A stretch of 64,000 nucleotides of DNA. Origin: SHWC01 sp050173345 (GTDB taxonomy: Bacteria > Pseudomonadota > Alphaproteobacteria > UBA828). The DNA is taken from positions 185,069 through 249,068 of the forward strand of contig JBFXKW010000005.1 of NCBI GenBank assembly GCA_050173345.1, given 5' to 3'. Of the stretch, positions 1 to 8,258 are shown piece after piece (position 1 is the first letter of the stretch; each line of letters begins with the position of its first letter). Both the position numbers and the translations under genes were made by a program. The notes under the pieces were generated by a model that saw only the letters and a program-made list of their open reading frames with translations, ran no database searches and was not told the DNA's origin.

Positions 1-1
1 C

Positions 2-625
2 GGGCTCAGCGACGCCGCAAAGAGCGCGCGCGAGATCGCCGCCGGCTGCGCCGACCTCGCCGCGCTGCGCGCCGCGCTGATGAGCTTCGATGCCTGCCCG
101 CTCAAGCGCACCGCGACTACGACGGTGATCGGCGACGGCAACCCGGCGGCGCGCATCATGCTGGTCGGCGAGGCACCCGGCGCCGAGGAGGACCGCCAGG
201 GCCTGCCCTTCGTCGGGCCGGCCGGCAAGCTGCTCGACCTGATGCTCGCGACCATCGGGCTCGACCGCAGCACGGTCTACATCACCAACGTGCTGCCCTG
301 GCGGCCGCCCGGCAACCGCACGCCGACGCCCGACGAGATCGCGACCTGCCTGCCCTTCGTCGAGCGCCAGATCGAGCTGGTCGCGCCCAAGCTCCTGATC
401 CTGGTCGGCGGCATCGCGGCCAAGGCCCTGCTGCACAGCGCCGAGGGCATCACCAAGCTACGCGGCCGCTGGTACGAGCTTCGCACCCCGGGCATGGCCA
501 GCCCCATTCCGACCACAGCGATCTTCCACCCCGCCTACCTGCTGCGCCAGAACGCCGCCAAGCGCGAGGCCTGGCGCGACCTGCTCGACATCGAGGCGCA
601 CCTGAAGCGCGACCCGCCCGCCTGA
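2..625 (+). CDS. Uracil-DNA glycosylase, type 4/5-like (5' end outside window)
   Basis: Base-excision-repair enzyme that removes uracil from DNA. The frame is open from base 2, and in-frame residues upstream of the ATG at 80 (SDAAKSAREIAAGC) look like the family's N-terminal helix, so that ATG is internal and the true start lies outside the window. Visible motifs are GEAPGAEEDRQG, TNVLPWRPPGNRTPTP and a C-terminal HPAYLLR. Classical type 4 enzymes hold a 4Fe-4S cluster through four cysteines. In the visible part only the Cys of CPLK and the Cys of ATCLPF remain, and the KCRPP-type Cys is replaced by Trp, so the cluster is probably absent. Assignment to the superfamily is secure; the exact subtype is inferred. 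Confidence 0.88.
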   Translation, partial: GLSDAAKSAREIAAGCADLAALRAALMSFDACPLKRTATTTVIGDGNPAARIMLVGEAPGAEEDRQGLPFVGPAGKLLDLMLATIGLDRSTVYITNVLPWRPPGNRTPTPDEIATCLPFVERQIELVAPKLLILVGGIAAKALLHSAEGITKLRGRWYELRTPGMASPIPTTAIFHPAYLLRQNAAKREAWRDLLDIEAHLKRDPPA

Positions 626-921
626 CGGCCCCGGCATTGCAACAAAATCTTAATCCTAGTCCGTTGAAATAGGCCAAGTTTCATCCGCGTGACGGCGCCC
701 GGCGCGGCGTCGCGCCAAACCATCGCCGCCGCGAATCAGGCCATGATGGCCGGGCGGTGGCGGTTCCGGGGTGTGGCCCGTGGGCGACAGAACCAGGCTT
801 GAATGTGGCTGATTTGCTGGGTTGTGCCATTGGGCGGGCCCGGCTAGAAGGCCAGCCAAGGTGGGCGGCTTAACCAAAACACCACCGGCGCAACAGATCA
901 ACAAAACCGCAAGGGGAGCTG

Positions 922-2631
922 ATGGCGGCCGCAGCGAGACCGCATACCAAAATAACAAGGCGCCTTCTCCTCTGCACGCTGCTGCTCGCGATCGCCGTCC
1001 TCGGCATCGACAGCAGCGCGGCGTTCGCCGCCGACCGCACCCGCCCGGAAGCCAAGACCGCGCTGGTGTTCCCCCACATCGGGAACATCCCGCGCGCGGC
1101 CGACCTGCCCAGGGTGCTTTCCGCCGAAGACAGGATCCTCTATCGCCAGCTCTTTGCGCTCGAGGCGCGCGGCAGCCATGCCAAGGCCGCCCGCCTGATG
1201 GACGGGCTCGCCGACCCCATCCTGGTCGGCGACGTGCTCGCCGCCCGCTACCTCTCCGCCGGCTACGTCACGTCCTATGCCGAGCTCGCCGACTGGCTCG
1301 AGCGCTATGGCGACTACCCGGATGCCGGCAAGCTCTATCGCCTCGCGCTCTCCAAGAAGCCGAAGGGGGCTGCCGCGCCGGCCAAGCCGCCGATCCTCTA
1401 TGCCGAAGCCGGCAAGAAGCGCCGCAGCGTCGCGCCTGCCCAGATCGTCTGCAACGGCGGCAAGCAGGACGCCAAGCTCGTGGTCTCGGCGCGCAAGGAA
1501 CTCTCGGCCGGCGACGAGGCGGACGCCATGGCGTTCGCCGGCAAGGCGGCGACCGATGGCGACTGCCCCGAGGCGCAGTGGATCGCCGGGCTTGCCGCGT
1601 TCCGCCTGGGCGACGACGCGGCGGCGCGCCGCCATTTCGAGAGCCTCGCCGAATCCGCGGACGCGCCGGATGCGCTGGTCGCGGCCGGCGCCTACTGGGC
1701 GGCGCGGGTCCACCTGCGGGCGGGGCGGCCACAGCTCGTCACCCACTGGCTCGGCGCGGCGGCCGAACATTCGCGCAGCTTCTACGGCCTGATCGCGCAG
1801 CGCGCGCTCGGCATGACTTTGCGCCCGATATGGGAGTCGGACGCGCTGACCGTCGCGGACCTCGACGCGATCGGCAACCTGCCGCGGCTGCGCCATGCCA
1901 TCGCGCTCCACGAGGCGGGCCAGGCGGAGCGCGCCGAGCCCGTGGTCAAGAGCGTGGTGTCGCGCGCGACGCCCGAGCTGCAGAAGGCGCTGCTGCCGCT
2001 GATCCAGGCGCTCAAGCTGCCCGAACTCGAGGTCGCGCTTGCGAAGCGCGCCGCCTCGGTCGACGGCCGGCGCCACGACGCTGCATCCTACCCGATGCCG
2101 GATTGGCGGCCGGTCAACGGCCGGCCGTTCGACCGGGCGCTGGTGTTCGCGCTGATCCGCAGCGAATCCGGCTTCCAGAGCCGCGCCCGGAACCCTTCGG
2201 GGGCGCGCGGCGTGATGCAGATGATGCCGGCGACCGCCAAGTTCGTGGCCCGCAAGGCCGGGGTGAAGGGCTTCAAGACCGCGCTGCTCAATGAGCCCGA
2301 GGTCAGCATCGCGCTCGGCCAGAGCTATATCGAGCACCTCGCCGAGGCGCCCGAGGTCAAGGGCGGGCTGTTCCGCCTGATCGCGGCCTACAATGCCGGC
2401 CCCGGCGCGCTCGGCCGCTGGCAGGAATCGCTCGACCATGACGACCCGCTGCTCTTCATCGAGACCCTGCCGTCGCGCGAGACGCGGGACTTGATCCAGC
2501 GCGTCGCGGCGGATTATTGGATATACAAGATGAGGCTCGGCGAGCCGACGCCCTCGCTCGACGACGTCGCCGCCAATCGCTGGCCGCGCTATGAGGGCCG
2601 GCGCGGGCCCTCCATGGCGGGTAATGGGTAA
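922..2631 (+). CDS. Soluble lytic murein transglycosylase (SLT family)
   Basis: Periplasmic 569-residue enzyme that cleaves the MurNAc-GlcNAc bond of peptidoglycan to give 1,6-anhydro products. It starts with a Sec signal (RRLLLCTLLLAIAVLGIDSS, Ala-rich cleavage region), followed by a long alpha-helical superhelical region typical of Slt70 homologues. The C-terminal SLT domain starts near residue 410, with ALIRSESGFQ (catalytic Glu), GVMQMMPATAK and AYNAGPGALG. The ATG at 922 is preceded by AAGGGGAGCTG, a good ribosome binding site. The gene overlaps the next one by 8 bases, suggesting coupled translation with moaB. The 296-base gap upstream contains no gene and probably carries the promoter. 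Confidence 0.92.
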   Translation: MAAAARPHTKITRRLLLCTLLLAIAVLGIDSSAAFAADRTRPEAKTALVFPHIGNIPRAADLPRVLSAEDRILYRQLFALEARGSHAKAARLMDGLADPILVGDVLAARYLSAGYVTSYAELADWLERYGDYPDAGKLYRLALSKKPKGAAAPAKPPILYAEAGKKRRSVAPAQIVCNGGKQDAKLVVSARKELSAGDEADAMAFAGKAATDGDCPEAQWIAGLAAFRLGDDAAARRHFESLAESADAPDALVAAGAYWAARVHLRAGRPQLVTHWLGAAAEHSRSFYGLIAQRALGMTLRPIWESDALTVADLDAIGNLPRLRHAIALHEAGQAERAEPVVKSVVSRATPELQKALLPLIQALKLPELEVALAKRAASVDGRRHDAASYPMPDWRPVNGRPFDRALVFALIRSESGFQSRARNPSGARGVMQMMPATAKFVARKAGVKGFKTALLNEPEVSIALGQSYIEHLAEAPEVKGGLFRLIAAYNAGPGALGRWQESLDHDDPLLFIETLPSRETRDLIQRVAADYWIYKMRLGEPTPSLDDVAANRWPRYEGRRGPSMAGNG

Positions 2632-3187
2632 GATCGACGAAAGCCGCGCTTTCATTCCGGTCAACATCGCGGTCCTGACGGTCTCCGACACGCGCACCGA
2701 GGCGGACGACAAGTCCGGCGCGACGCTGGTCGAGCTGATCGGCGCGAGCGGCCACCGCGTCGCCGCGCGCCGCATCGTGAGCGACGATCAGGAGAAGATC
2801 GTCGCCGCGCTCAAAGAATGGATCGCCGACCCCGGGATCGACGTGGTGATCTCGACCGGCGGCACCGGCGTGACCGGGCGCGACGTGACGCCCGAGGCCT
2901 TCAAGGCGGTCTACGAGAAGGAAATCCCGGGCTTCGGCGAGCTGTTCCGCCAGCTCAGCTACGACCTGATCCAGAGCTCGACCATGCAATCGCGCACCAC
3001 CGGCGGCGTCGCCGGCGGCACCTACCTGTTCGCCCTCCCCGGCTCCCCCGGCGCCTGCCGCGACGGCTGGGACAAGATCCTCAAATACCAGCTCGACAAC
3101 CGCTGGCGCCCCTGCAACCTGGTCGAGCTCATGCCGCGGCTGACGGAGCGCGAGCGCGGGGCTGCACCCAAGCAGAGCGCGGGATGA
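2624..3187 (+). CDS. moaB: Molybdenum cofactor biosynthesis protein B
   Basis: MoaB/Mog-type molybdopterin-binding protein, which adenylylates or otherwise handles molybdopterin during molybdenum cofactor synthesis in the cytoplasm. The 187-residue product has the family hallmarks VLTVSDTRTEADDKSG near the N-terminus, STGGTGVTGRDVTPEAF in the middle, and ALPGSPGACRDGWDKIL toward the end. I chose the ATG at 2624 (MGKIDESRAF) because it matches the usual MoaB N-terminus; an upstream ATG at 2591 would add 11 residues lying inside the preceding transglycosylase. The 8-base overlap with that gene implies co-transcription, although the two functions are unrelated. Confidence 0.9.
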   Translation: MGKIDESRAFIPVNIAVLTVSDTRTEADDKSGATLVELIGASGHRVAARRIVSDDQEKIVAALKEWIADPGIDVVISTGGTGVTGRDVTPEAFKAVYEKEIPGFGELFRQLSYDLIQSSTMQSRTTGGVAGGTYLFALPGSPGACRDGWDKILKYQLDNRWRPCNLVELMPRLTERERGAAPKQSAG

Positions 3188-3273
3188 TTGGGGTAGGGCG
3201 CGAAGATTTGTTCTTGATTCGTTCTATCGCTGCGCTAGACTTCCGCTAGCGGCGATCCGCGGCATCCCCTCTT

Positions 3274-3365
3274 CGTCATGCCCCGACTTGATCGGGGCAT
3301 CCAGGGCGGCGGCACTGCGGTTTCCAAGGACTCCTGGATTGCCCGGTCAAGCCGGGCAATGACGA
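3274..3365. repeat. Dispersed bipartite palindromic repeat, copy A
   Basis: Two-hairpin element: ATGCCCCG pairs with CGGGGCAT, then a linker, then TGCCCGG pairs with CCGGGCA, bounded by CGTCATG and AATGACG. It lies in the gap upstream of the radical SAM gene and stays open in that gene's frame, which creates a false N-terminal extension. Confidence 0.85.
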
Positions 3366-3424
3366 ATGGGGTGCAGGCAACCATCGCGGCGGACCAGCCG
3401 GGCAGCCATGCGGCGGAGGCGGAG

Positions 3425-4525
3425 ATGGCGGTGGCGGACGAGGAGCAGGCGGAGCTTCGGGCGCGCACGGTGCGGAAGGGGCGCGGGGCGGCGAGCAACC
3501 GGGTCGGGCGTTATGAGCGCCACACCACCGAAGCGGTGGACGATGGCTGGGGCGGGCTCGACGAGGAATTGCCACCGCTCAGGACCGAGGTCAGGCCCGA
3601 TACCAGCCGCAGCATCATCGCCTGGAACGAATCGCCCGACATCGGCTTCGACCGCTCGATCAACCCCTATCGCGGCTGCGAGCATGGCTGCGTCTACTGC
3701 TATGCGCGGCCGACCCACGCCTATCTCGGCCTGTCGCCGGGGCAGGACTTCGAGACCAAGCTGTTCGCCAAGCATGACGCGGCACGCCTGCTCAAGGCCG
3801 AGCTCGCCAAGCCGCGCTATCAGTGCCGGCTGATCGCGCTCGGCACCAACACCGACCCCTACCAGCCGACTGAGCGCAAGCTCGGCATCACGCGCTCCGT
3901 CCTGGAGGTGCTCGCGGCCTGCGACCATCCGGTCGGCATCGTCACCAAGTCGGCGCTGGTGACGCGCGACATCGACATCCTGGCGCCGATGGCGGCGAAG
4001 CGGCTCGCCATGGTGTTCATCTCGGTGACCACGCTCGATGCCGCGCTCGCCAACAAGCTCGAGCCGCGCGCGAGCACGCCGAAGCGCCGGCTCGAGGCGA
4101 TCCGCACGCTGAATGAGGCCGGCGTGCCGTGCGGCGTGATGGCGGCGCCCTGCATCCCGGGGCTGACCGACGCCGAGATGGAGCGCATCCTCGAAGCCGC
4201 GGCCGAGGCCGGCGCGCGCTGGGCCGGCTACACCGCGCTCCGCCTGCCGCTCGAGATCAAGGGGCTGTTCGAGGAATGGCTCGCGGCGCACGCGCCGGCC
4301 AAGGCGAAGCGCGTGCTCTCGCTGATCCGGGATATGCGCGGCGGCGCGCTCTATCAGAGCGAGTTCGGCACGCGCATGACCGGCACCGGCCCCTATGCCG
4401 ACCTGCTGCGCCGCCGCTTCGAGCTCGCCTGCGCGAAGCTCGGCCTCAACCGCGAGCGCCTGCGGCTCGACACCGCGCAGTTCAAGCCGCCGCGGAAGGA
4501 GAGCGCGCAGATGGAGATGTTTTAG
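3425..4525 (+). CDS. Radical SAM protein, PA0069 / spore-photoproduct-lyase-like family
   Basis: Radical S-adenosylmethionine protein of unknown substrate. The 4Fe-4S-binding motif is CEHGCVYC (CX3CX2C), within YRGCEHGCVYCYARPTHAY at about residue 80; the family resemblance to PA0069-type proteins and spore photoproduct lyase comes from this and from GTNTDPYQPTERK. The frame is open further upstream to 3278, but that part only translates the dispersed palindromic repeat. I chose the ATG at 3425 (MAVADEEQAE), preceded by GGAGGCGGAG. A start at 3359, exactly at the repeat edge, is possible. The expected length is about 350-370 residues; this start gives 366. Function is inferred from family only. 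Confidence 0.85.
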   Translation: MAVADEEQAELRARTVRKGRGAASNRVGRYERHTTEAVDDGWGGLDEELPPLRTEVRPDTSRSIIAWNESPDIGFDRSINPYRGCEHGCVYCYARPTHAYLGLSPGQDFETKLFAKHDAARLLKAELAKPRYQCRLIALGTNTDPYQPTERKLGITRSVLEVLAACDHPVGIVTKSALVTRDIDILAPMAAKRLAMVFISVTTLDAALANKLEPRASTPKRRLEAIRTLNEAGVPCGVMAAPCIPGLTDAEMERILEAAAEAGARWAGYTALRLPLEIKGLFEEWLAAHAPAKAKRVLSLIRDMRGGALYQSEFGTRMTGTGPYADLLRRRFELACAKLGLNRERLRLDTAQFKPPRKESAQMEMF

Positions 4526-4549
4526 CGGCGGGGCCGGAGAGTCGCGTTA

Positions 4550-4690
4550 GACCCCCCACCCTAGCCCTCCCCCACAAGGGGGGAGGGAACAGGAGGTGCG
4601 CCGGCTCTTCTCTTACCCCCTCCCCCTTGATGGGGGAGAGCCTGCCCCCGACTTGATCGGGGGGTTGGGGTAGGGGTGACTCAGAAGAGT
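4550..4690. repeat. CT/GA-rich double-hairpin repeat, copy 1
   Basis: Two stem-loops (CCCTCCCCC...GGGGGAGGG and CCCCTCCCCCTTGATGGGGG) followed by GGTAGGGGTGACTCAGAAGAGTCG. Related elements lie at 26887-27045 and 41950-42066. It fills most of the 295-base gap between the radical SAM gene and rnhB, in which I see no other gene. Confidence 0.75.
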
Positions 4691-4820
4691 CGATAGGACG
4701 ACTCGTACGCTCGTGCGAGCCTGTGCCAAGCCGTCTCATCGCTGTGCTAGCGTCTTGGCGCGATGGACGGGGATTCGGCGCATGGATTCGATTTGAGAGC
4801 GGCACGCGCGAGGCACGGCG

Positions 4821-5438
4821 ATGGCTGAGCTGCGGCGGGCCGGCGTGGCGGGGGAGGCGGTCGCCGGGATCGACGAGGCGGGGCGCGGGCCGTGGGCCGG
4901 GCCGGTGGTCGCCGCGGCGGTGATCTTCGAGACGGCGCGGCTGCCGCGGCTGATTACGTCCAAGGTCGATGACTCGAAGAAGCTCGCGCCCGCGCTGCGC
5001 GAGACGCTGTTCGAGGCGATCCGCGAGCACGCGGCCATCGGCGTCGGCCAAGCGAGCGTCGCCGAGATCGAGGCGCTCAACATTTCGGCCGCGACTCACC
5101 TTGCGATGTGCCGCGCGGTCGAGGCGCTGGGCCGCGCGCCGGCCCGCGCGATCGTGGACGGCAACCGCCTGCCCGCCTTGTCCTGCCCGGCCGAGGCGCT
5201 GGTCGGCGGCGACGGCAAGCTGCTCGAAATCGCCGCCGCCTCGATCGTCGCCAAGGTGATTCGCGATCGGCTCATGCGCGATCTTGCCGAGGCGCATCCG
5301 GGCTATGGCTGGGCGCGCAATGTGGGCTACGGCACCGCAGAGCACCGCGCCGGGATCGAGCGCCTCGGCCTCACGGCGCACCACCGGCGCACCTGGGAGC
5401 CCGTCCGCATGTTCCTGCAAAGTTCCCAAAACCTTTAA
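4821..5438 (+). CDS. rnhB: Ribonuclease HII
   Basis: Endonuclease that cuts the RNA strand of RNA-DNA hybrids and incises single ribonucleotides in DNA. The 205-residue protein carries the signature GIDEAGRGPWAGPVVAAAV (first catalytic Asp-Glu pair), DDSKKL, the Asp in IVDGNRLP, and AASIVAKVIRDRLM, then GYGTAEHRAGIERLG and the C-terminal HHRRTWEPVR typical of RNase HII. The ATG at 4821 lies inside a GCGATGG context without a strong ribosome binding site, but it matches the family N-terminus. It is followed by the CcrM-type methyltransferase after 48 bases, an arrangement conserved in Alphaproteobacteria. Confidence 0.93.
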   Translation: MAELRRAGVAGEAVAGIDEAGRGPWAGPVVAAAVIFETARLPRLITSKVDDSKKLAPALRETLFEAIREHAAIGVGQASVAEIEALNISAATHLAMCRAVEALGRAPARAIVDGNRLPALSCPAEALVGGDGKLLEIAAASIVAKVIRDRLMRDLAEAHPGYGWARNVGYGTAEHRAGIERLGLTAHHRRTWEPVRMFLQSSQNL

Positions 5439-5486
5439 GAATCAGAGGCTTGACCTCGGACTCCGGGGCCGGCATGCTGCCGCGCC

Positions 5487-6572
5487 ATGAGGGGGGAGCC
5501 TTCAGGGGAGCGGATCGTCGTCGGCGATTGCGTCGCCGCCATGCGGGCCATGGCGGGCGCGAGCGTCGACCTCGTGTTCGCCGACCCGCCCTACAATCTG
5601 CAGCTCAACGGCGCGCTGTGGCGGCCCAACAACACGCGGGTCGACGCGGTCGACGATGCCTGGGACCAGTTCGCGAGCTTCGCCGCCTATGACGAGTTCA
5701 CCCGCGCCTGGCTCGGCGAGGCGCGCCGCGTGCTCAAGCCGAGCGGCACGCTGTGGGTGATCGGCACCTACCACAACATCCACCGCATCGGCGCCGCGCT
5801 GCAGGATTTGGGCTTCTGGCTGCTCAACGACGTGGTCTGGCGCAAGACCAACCCGATGCCGAACTTCCGCGGCCGGCGCTTCACCAACGCACACGAGACG
5901 CTGATCTGGTGCGCGCGCGACCGCGACGCCACCGGCTACACCTTCAACTACGCGGCGATGAAGGCGCTCAACGAGGGGCTCCAGATGCGGAGCGACTGGC
6001 TGATCCCGCTCTGCACCGGCGCCGAGCGGCTGAAGGACGGGGACGGCCGCAAGGCGCACCCGACGCAGAAGCCGGAAGGGCTGCTGCACCGCGTGCTGCT
6101 CGCCTCGACCAACCCGGGCGACCTGGTGCTCGACCCCTTCTTCGGCACCGGCACGAGCGGCGCGGTGGCGAAGCGGCTCGGCCGGCGCTTCATCGGCATC
6201 GAGCGCGACCCCGGCTATGCAAGCCAGGCCGAGGCGCGCATCGCGGCCGTCGCGCCGCTGCCGAGGGAGACGCTCGAAGGCGCGCCCTCCAAGCGCGCCG
6301 CGCCGCGCGTGCCGTTCGGCTCGCTGGTCGAGCGCGGCCTGATCGCGCCGGGCGAGACGCTCTATGACCGGATGAAGCGGGTGCGCGCCGAGGTCAGGGC
6401 CGACGGCTCGCTCGCGCTCGGCCGCCACATCGGCTCGATTCATGCGGTCGGCGCCGCGGCGCAGAACGCGCCCTCCTGCAACGGCTGGACCTACTGGCAC
6501 GTCACCAGCGCCGACGGCCGCCTGGTGCCGATCGACGCGCTGAGGGAACAGGTGCGCGGCGAGGTGGAGTAG
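5487..6572 (+). CDS. ccrM: Cell-cycle-regulated adenine-N6 DNA methyltransferase (GANTC), CcrM type
   Basis: Beta-class DNA N6-adenine methyltransferase of 361 residues. The order of motifs is catalytic DPPY (VFADPPYNLQLNG, about residue 35) first and the SAM-binding LDPFFGTGTSG late (about residue 215), as in CcrM/HinfI. Supporting motifs are NAHETLIWC and HPTQKPEGLLHR. The C-terminal region after about residue 260 (LVERGLIAPGETLYDR) matches the extension shared by CcrM proteins. In Caulobacter and relatives this enzyme methylates GANTC late in the cell cycle. Placement directly downstream of rnhB supports the call. The start at 5487 is a reasonable choice; the upstream AT-rich stretch AAAACCTTTAAGAATC may contain its promoter. 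Confidence 0.93.
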   Translation: MRGEPSGERIVVGDCVAAMRAMAGASVDLVFADPPYNLQLNGALWRPNNTRVDAVDDAWDQFASFAAYDEFTRAWLGEARRVLKPSGTLWVIGTYHNIHRIGAALQDLGFWLLNDVVWRKTNPMPNFRGRRFTNAHETLIWCARDRDATGYTFNYAAMKALNEGLQMRSDWLIPLCTGAERLKDGDGRKAHPTQKPEGLLHRVLLASTNPGDLVLDPFFGTGTSGAVAKRLGRRFIGIERDPGYASQAEARIAAVAPLPRETLEGAPSKRAAPRVPFGSLVERGLIAPGETLYDRMKRVRAEVRADGSLALGRHIGSIHAVGAAAQNAPSCNGWTYWHVTSADGRLVPIDALREQVRGEVE

Positions 6573-6600
6573 GCCGGGCCTCGCCTGCTCTATCTCCAGT

Positions 6601-6692
6601 CGTCATGCCCGGACTTGATCCGGGCATCCAGGGCGGCGGCGCTGCGGTTTCCAACGAGTCCTGGATTGCCGGGTCAAGCCCGGCAATGACGA
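6601..6692. repeat. Dispersed bipartite palindromic repeat, copy B
   Basis: Complete copy with both hairpins (ATGCCCGG/CCGGGCAT and TTGCCGGG/CCCGGCAA) between the convergent ends of ccrM and the glutathione peroxidase gene, where it could act as a bidirectional terminator. Confidence 0.88.
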
Positions 6693-6717
6693 CGGAAGTG
6701 GGCGGCGGGAGCCGCGC

Positions 6718-7362
6718 CTACTCCTTGAGCAGCCCCTCGATCGCGCCGGTGAGCTCGGGCGAGAGCGGCTCGGTCTTGCTCGGGAAGGCGGCGGCGAGCG
6801 AGCCGTCGGGCGCGATCAGGAGCTTGTGGAAGTTCCATTTCGGCTTGGCCGCCTCGCCGCCGACCGCGGCGGCCCAGCGGTAGAACGGGTGCGCTGACTC
6901 GCCCTCGACCACCTGCTTTCGGGTGAGCGGGAAGCCCACGTCGTAATTGACCTCGCAGAATTCCTTGATCTCGGCCTCGGCCTTGGGCTCCTGCGCGCCG
7001 AAATCGTTGGACGGCACGCCGATCACCACCAGCCCCTTGTCGCGATAGCGCGACCAGAGCGCCTGCAGCCCCTCATATTGTGGCGTGAAGCCGCAGAACG
7101 AGGCGGTGTTGACGACGAGCAGCGGCTTGCCCTTGAAGCCGGCGAGCGGCAGCGCGCCGCCCTCGATCGAGGAGAACTCGAAGTCATAGGCGCTCTCGGC
7201 GGCATGGCTCGGCATGGCGGACCCCATGGTCAAGGCGAGGAGGAGAAGGAGGGCGACAAGGAAGGAGCGAGGCCACGCCCCGGCGCGTTCCCCTCTCCCG
7301 CGCGGCGGGAGAGGGGAACCGCGTTGAAGCGGCGCGCGAAGGGATGCGATGAGACGCGGCAT
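6718..7362 (-). CDS. Glutathione peroxidase family protein, exported
   Basis: Thiol peroxidase of the glutathione-peroxidase fold. The mature part has VNTASFCGFTPQYEGL, with Cys in the peroxidatic position normally held by selenocysteine in animals, then GVPSNDFGAQEP and KWNFHKLLIAPDG (Trp and Asn of the catalytic tetrad). A hydrophobic segment (FLVALLLLLALTMGSAMPSHA) just before the domain suggests export to the periplasm. The chosen start is the ATG at 7362, 10 bases after the upstream gene's stop, giving 214 residues. The N-region is unusually long because a 15-bp perfect palindrome (7287-7319) lies inside it. The enzyme class is secure; the exact start and export are inferred. Confidence 0.88.
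   Translation of the reverse strand: MPRLIASLRAPLQRGSPLPPRGRGERAGAWPRSFLVALLLLLALTMGSAMPSHAAESAYDFEFSSIEGGALPLAGFKGKPLLVVNTASFCGFTPQYEGLQALWSRYRDKGLVVIGVPSNDFGAQEPKAEAEIKEFCEVNYDVGFPLTRKQVVEGESAHPFYRWAAAVGGEAAKPKWNFHKLLIAPDGSLAAAFPSKTEPLSPELTGAIEGLLKE
7287..7319. repeat. Perfect 15-bp inverted repeat inside the peroxidase leader
   Basis: Arms GTTCCCCTCTCCCGC and GCGGGAGAGGGGAAC with a 3-base loop. The length leaves the reading frame open, so it encodes part of the N-terminal region before the hydrophobic signal. It belongs to the same CTCTCC/GGAGAG-type hairpins found in gaps elsewhere in the window. Confidence 0.85.
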
Positions 7363-7372
7363 CCCGGCGTCC

Positions 7373-7804
7373 TCAATCCTTCTCGCAGTATAGCAGGCCG
7401 AGCCAGGGGAGGCTGGCCGGCACGTCATCGCCGTCATCGGCCTTCGATGCCTCGCCGATCTGCATGCGTGAGACCGTCCGGTCGCCGCCGGTATTGCCGG
7501 TGCCGCGGATCACCCGGCCCTCGGCGGGCGGGAACGGGCTCCAGCCGAGCGGGCAGGCATCGCGGTTGAAGGCGACGACCGCGCCGGACGGCACGTCGGG
7601 CACCGCGGCGGCGGCACCCTCGCCGACCGACTGGGCACCCTCCACGATGTCGTCCTTGAGCTTGCCGAAGAAGCCCTTGTCCTCCCCCTGCTCGGCCCCA
7701 CCTTCGGCCGCCGCGGGCGGCTCGTCCGCCGCCATGGCCAGGCCAATGCCGGGGCCGAGGAACGCGGCGAGCGCGAGCGCCGCCGCAAGCATTTTCAGTT
7801 GCAT
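7373..7804 (-). CDS. Secreted hypothetical protein with tail-collar-like segment
   Basis: 143-residue protein of unknown function. The ATG at 7804 is preceded by GGAGGATCGGGTTC, a strong ribosome binding site. An N-terminal signal (MLAAALALAAFLGPGIGLAMA) is followed by an acidic, low-complexity segment and then PSGAVVAFNRDACPLGWSPF and GRVIRGTG, which resemble the short Gly-Trp motif of phage tail-collar and related repeat domains. It ends 10 bases before the glutathione peroxidase start on the same strand, so the two are probably co-transcribed. The collar resemblance rests on motif similarity only. Confidence 0.72.
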   Translation of the reverse strand: MQLKMLAAALALAAFLGPGIGLAMAADEPPAAAEGGAEQGEDKGFFGKLKDDIVEGAQSVGEGAAAAVPDVPSGAVVAFNRDACPLGWSPFPPAEGRVIRGTGNTGGDRTVSRMQIGEASKADDGDDVPASLPWLGLLYCEKD

Positions 7805-8258
7805 GAACCCGATCCTCCGTCTCGCGCGGGCTGGCCCGCGGTGAGATTCGACGTTGTGCCTGCCACGCTGCAAGTCAAGCCGAGGCCGGAAGGTGGGCTC
7901 GGTCTCTCCGGGGGACCGTCTCGCCCTTCGACCTGCCGCTGTCGATCCGCGCAAAGTTGATCCGCAGATTTTCCAGCCTTACCTTGCCGGTGCCGGGGAC
8001 GCTTTGGGCGTTAGGTCCGGGGGACGGGCGACCGTCATCTGGATGCCCCGGCGCCGTCCTTTTCTACATCGTGGTCGCTCAATCCTGCTGCTTCCTCCGA
8101 CCCACATTTCTTTGCCACGGTAGATCGCGCCGTGGAAAAGCCCTCATGCTGAGCTTGTCGAAGCATGAGGGCGGCCGGGGCACGACCGAGACGGGCTTGA
8201 TGCTGCAACGCCAAACCGGCGACACTCGGGAACCCACGGGAGAGGAGGCGCGGCGGCG
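7805..8258. other. Intergenic stretch with one hairpin repeat
   Basis: Divergent gap between the hypothetical protein gene and the acyl-CoA ligase gene. I see no convincing gene. It contains the stem-loop at 8141-8171 and, just before 8259, the ribosome binding site GGGAGAGGAGG. Confidence 0.6.
8141..8171. repeat. CCCTCATGCT hairpin repeat
   Basis: Arms CCCTCATGCT and AGCATGAGGG around an 11-base loop GAGCTTGTCGA. A near-identical stem-loop lies at 17636-17666. Confidence 0.85.

Noticed and set aside
898..2775. Long minus-strand frame opposite the lytic transglycosylase
   Set aside because: The transglycosylase has a signal peptide and SLT motifs; the opposite frame is GC-driven and has none.
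8141..8171. Hairpin considered as a rho-independent terminator
   Set aside because: No U-rich tract, and a near-identical copy lies between co-directional genes at 17636; treated as a repeat.
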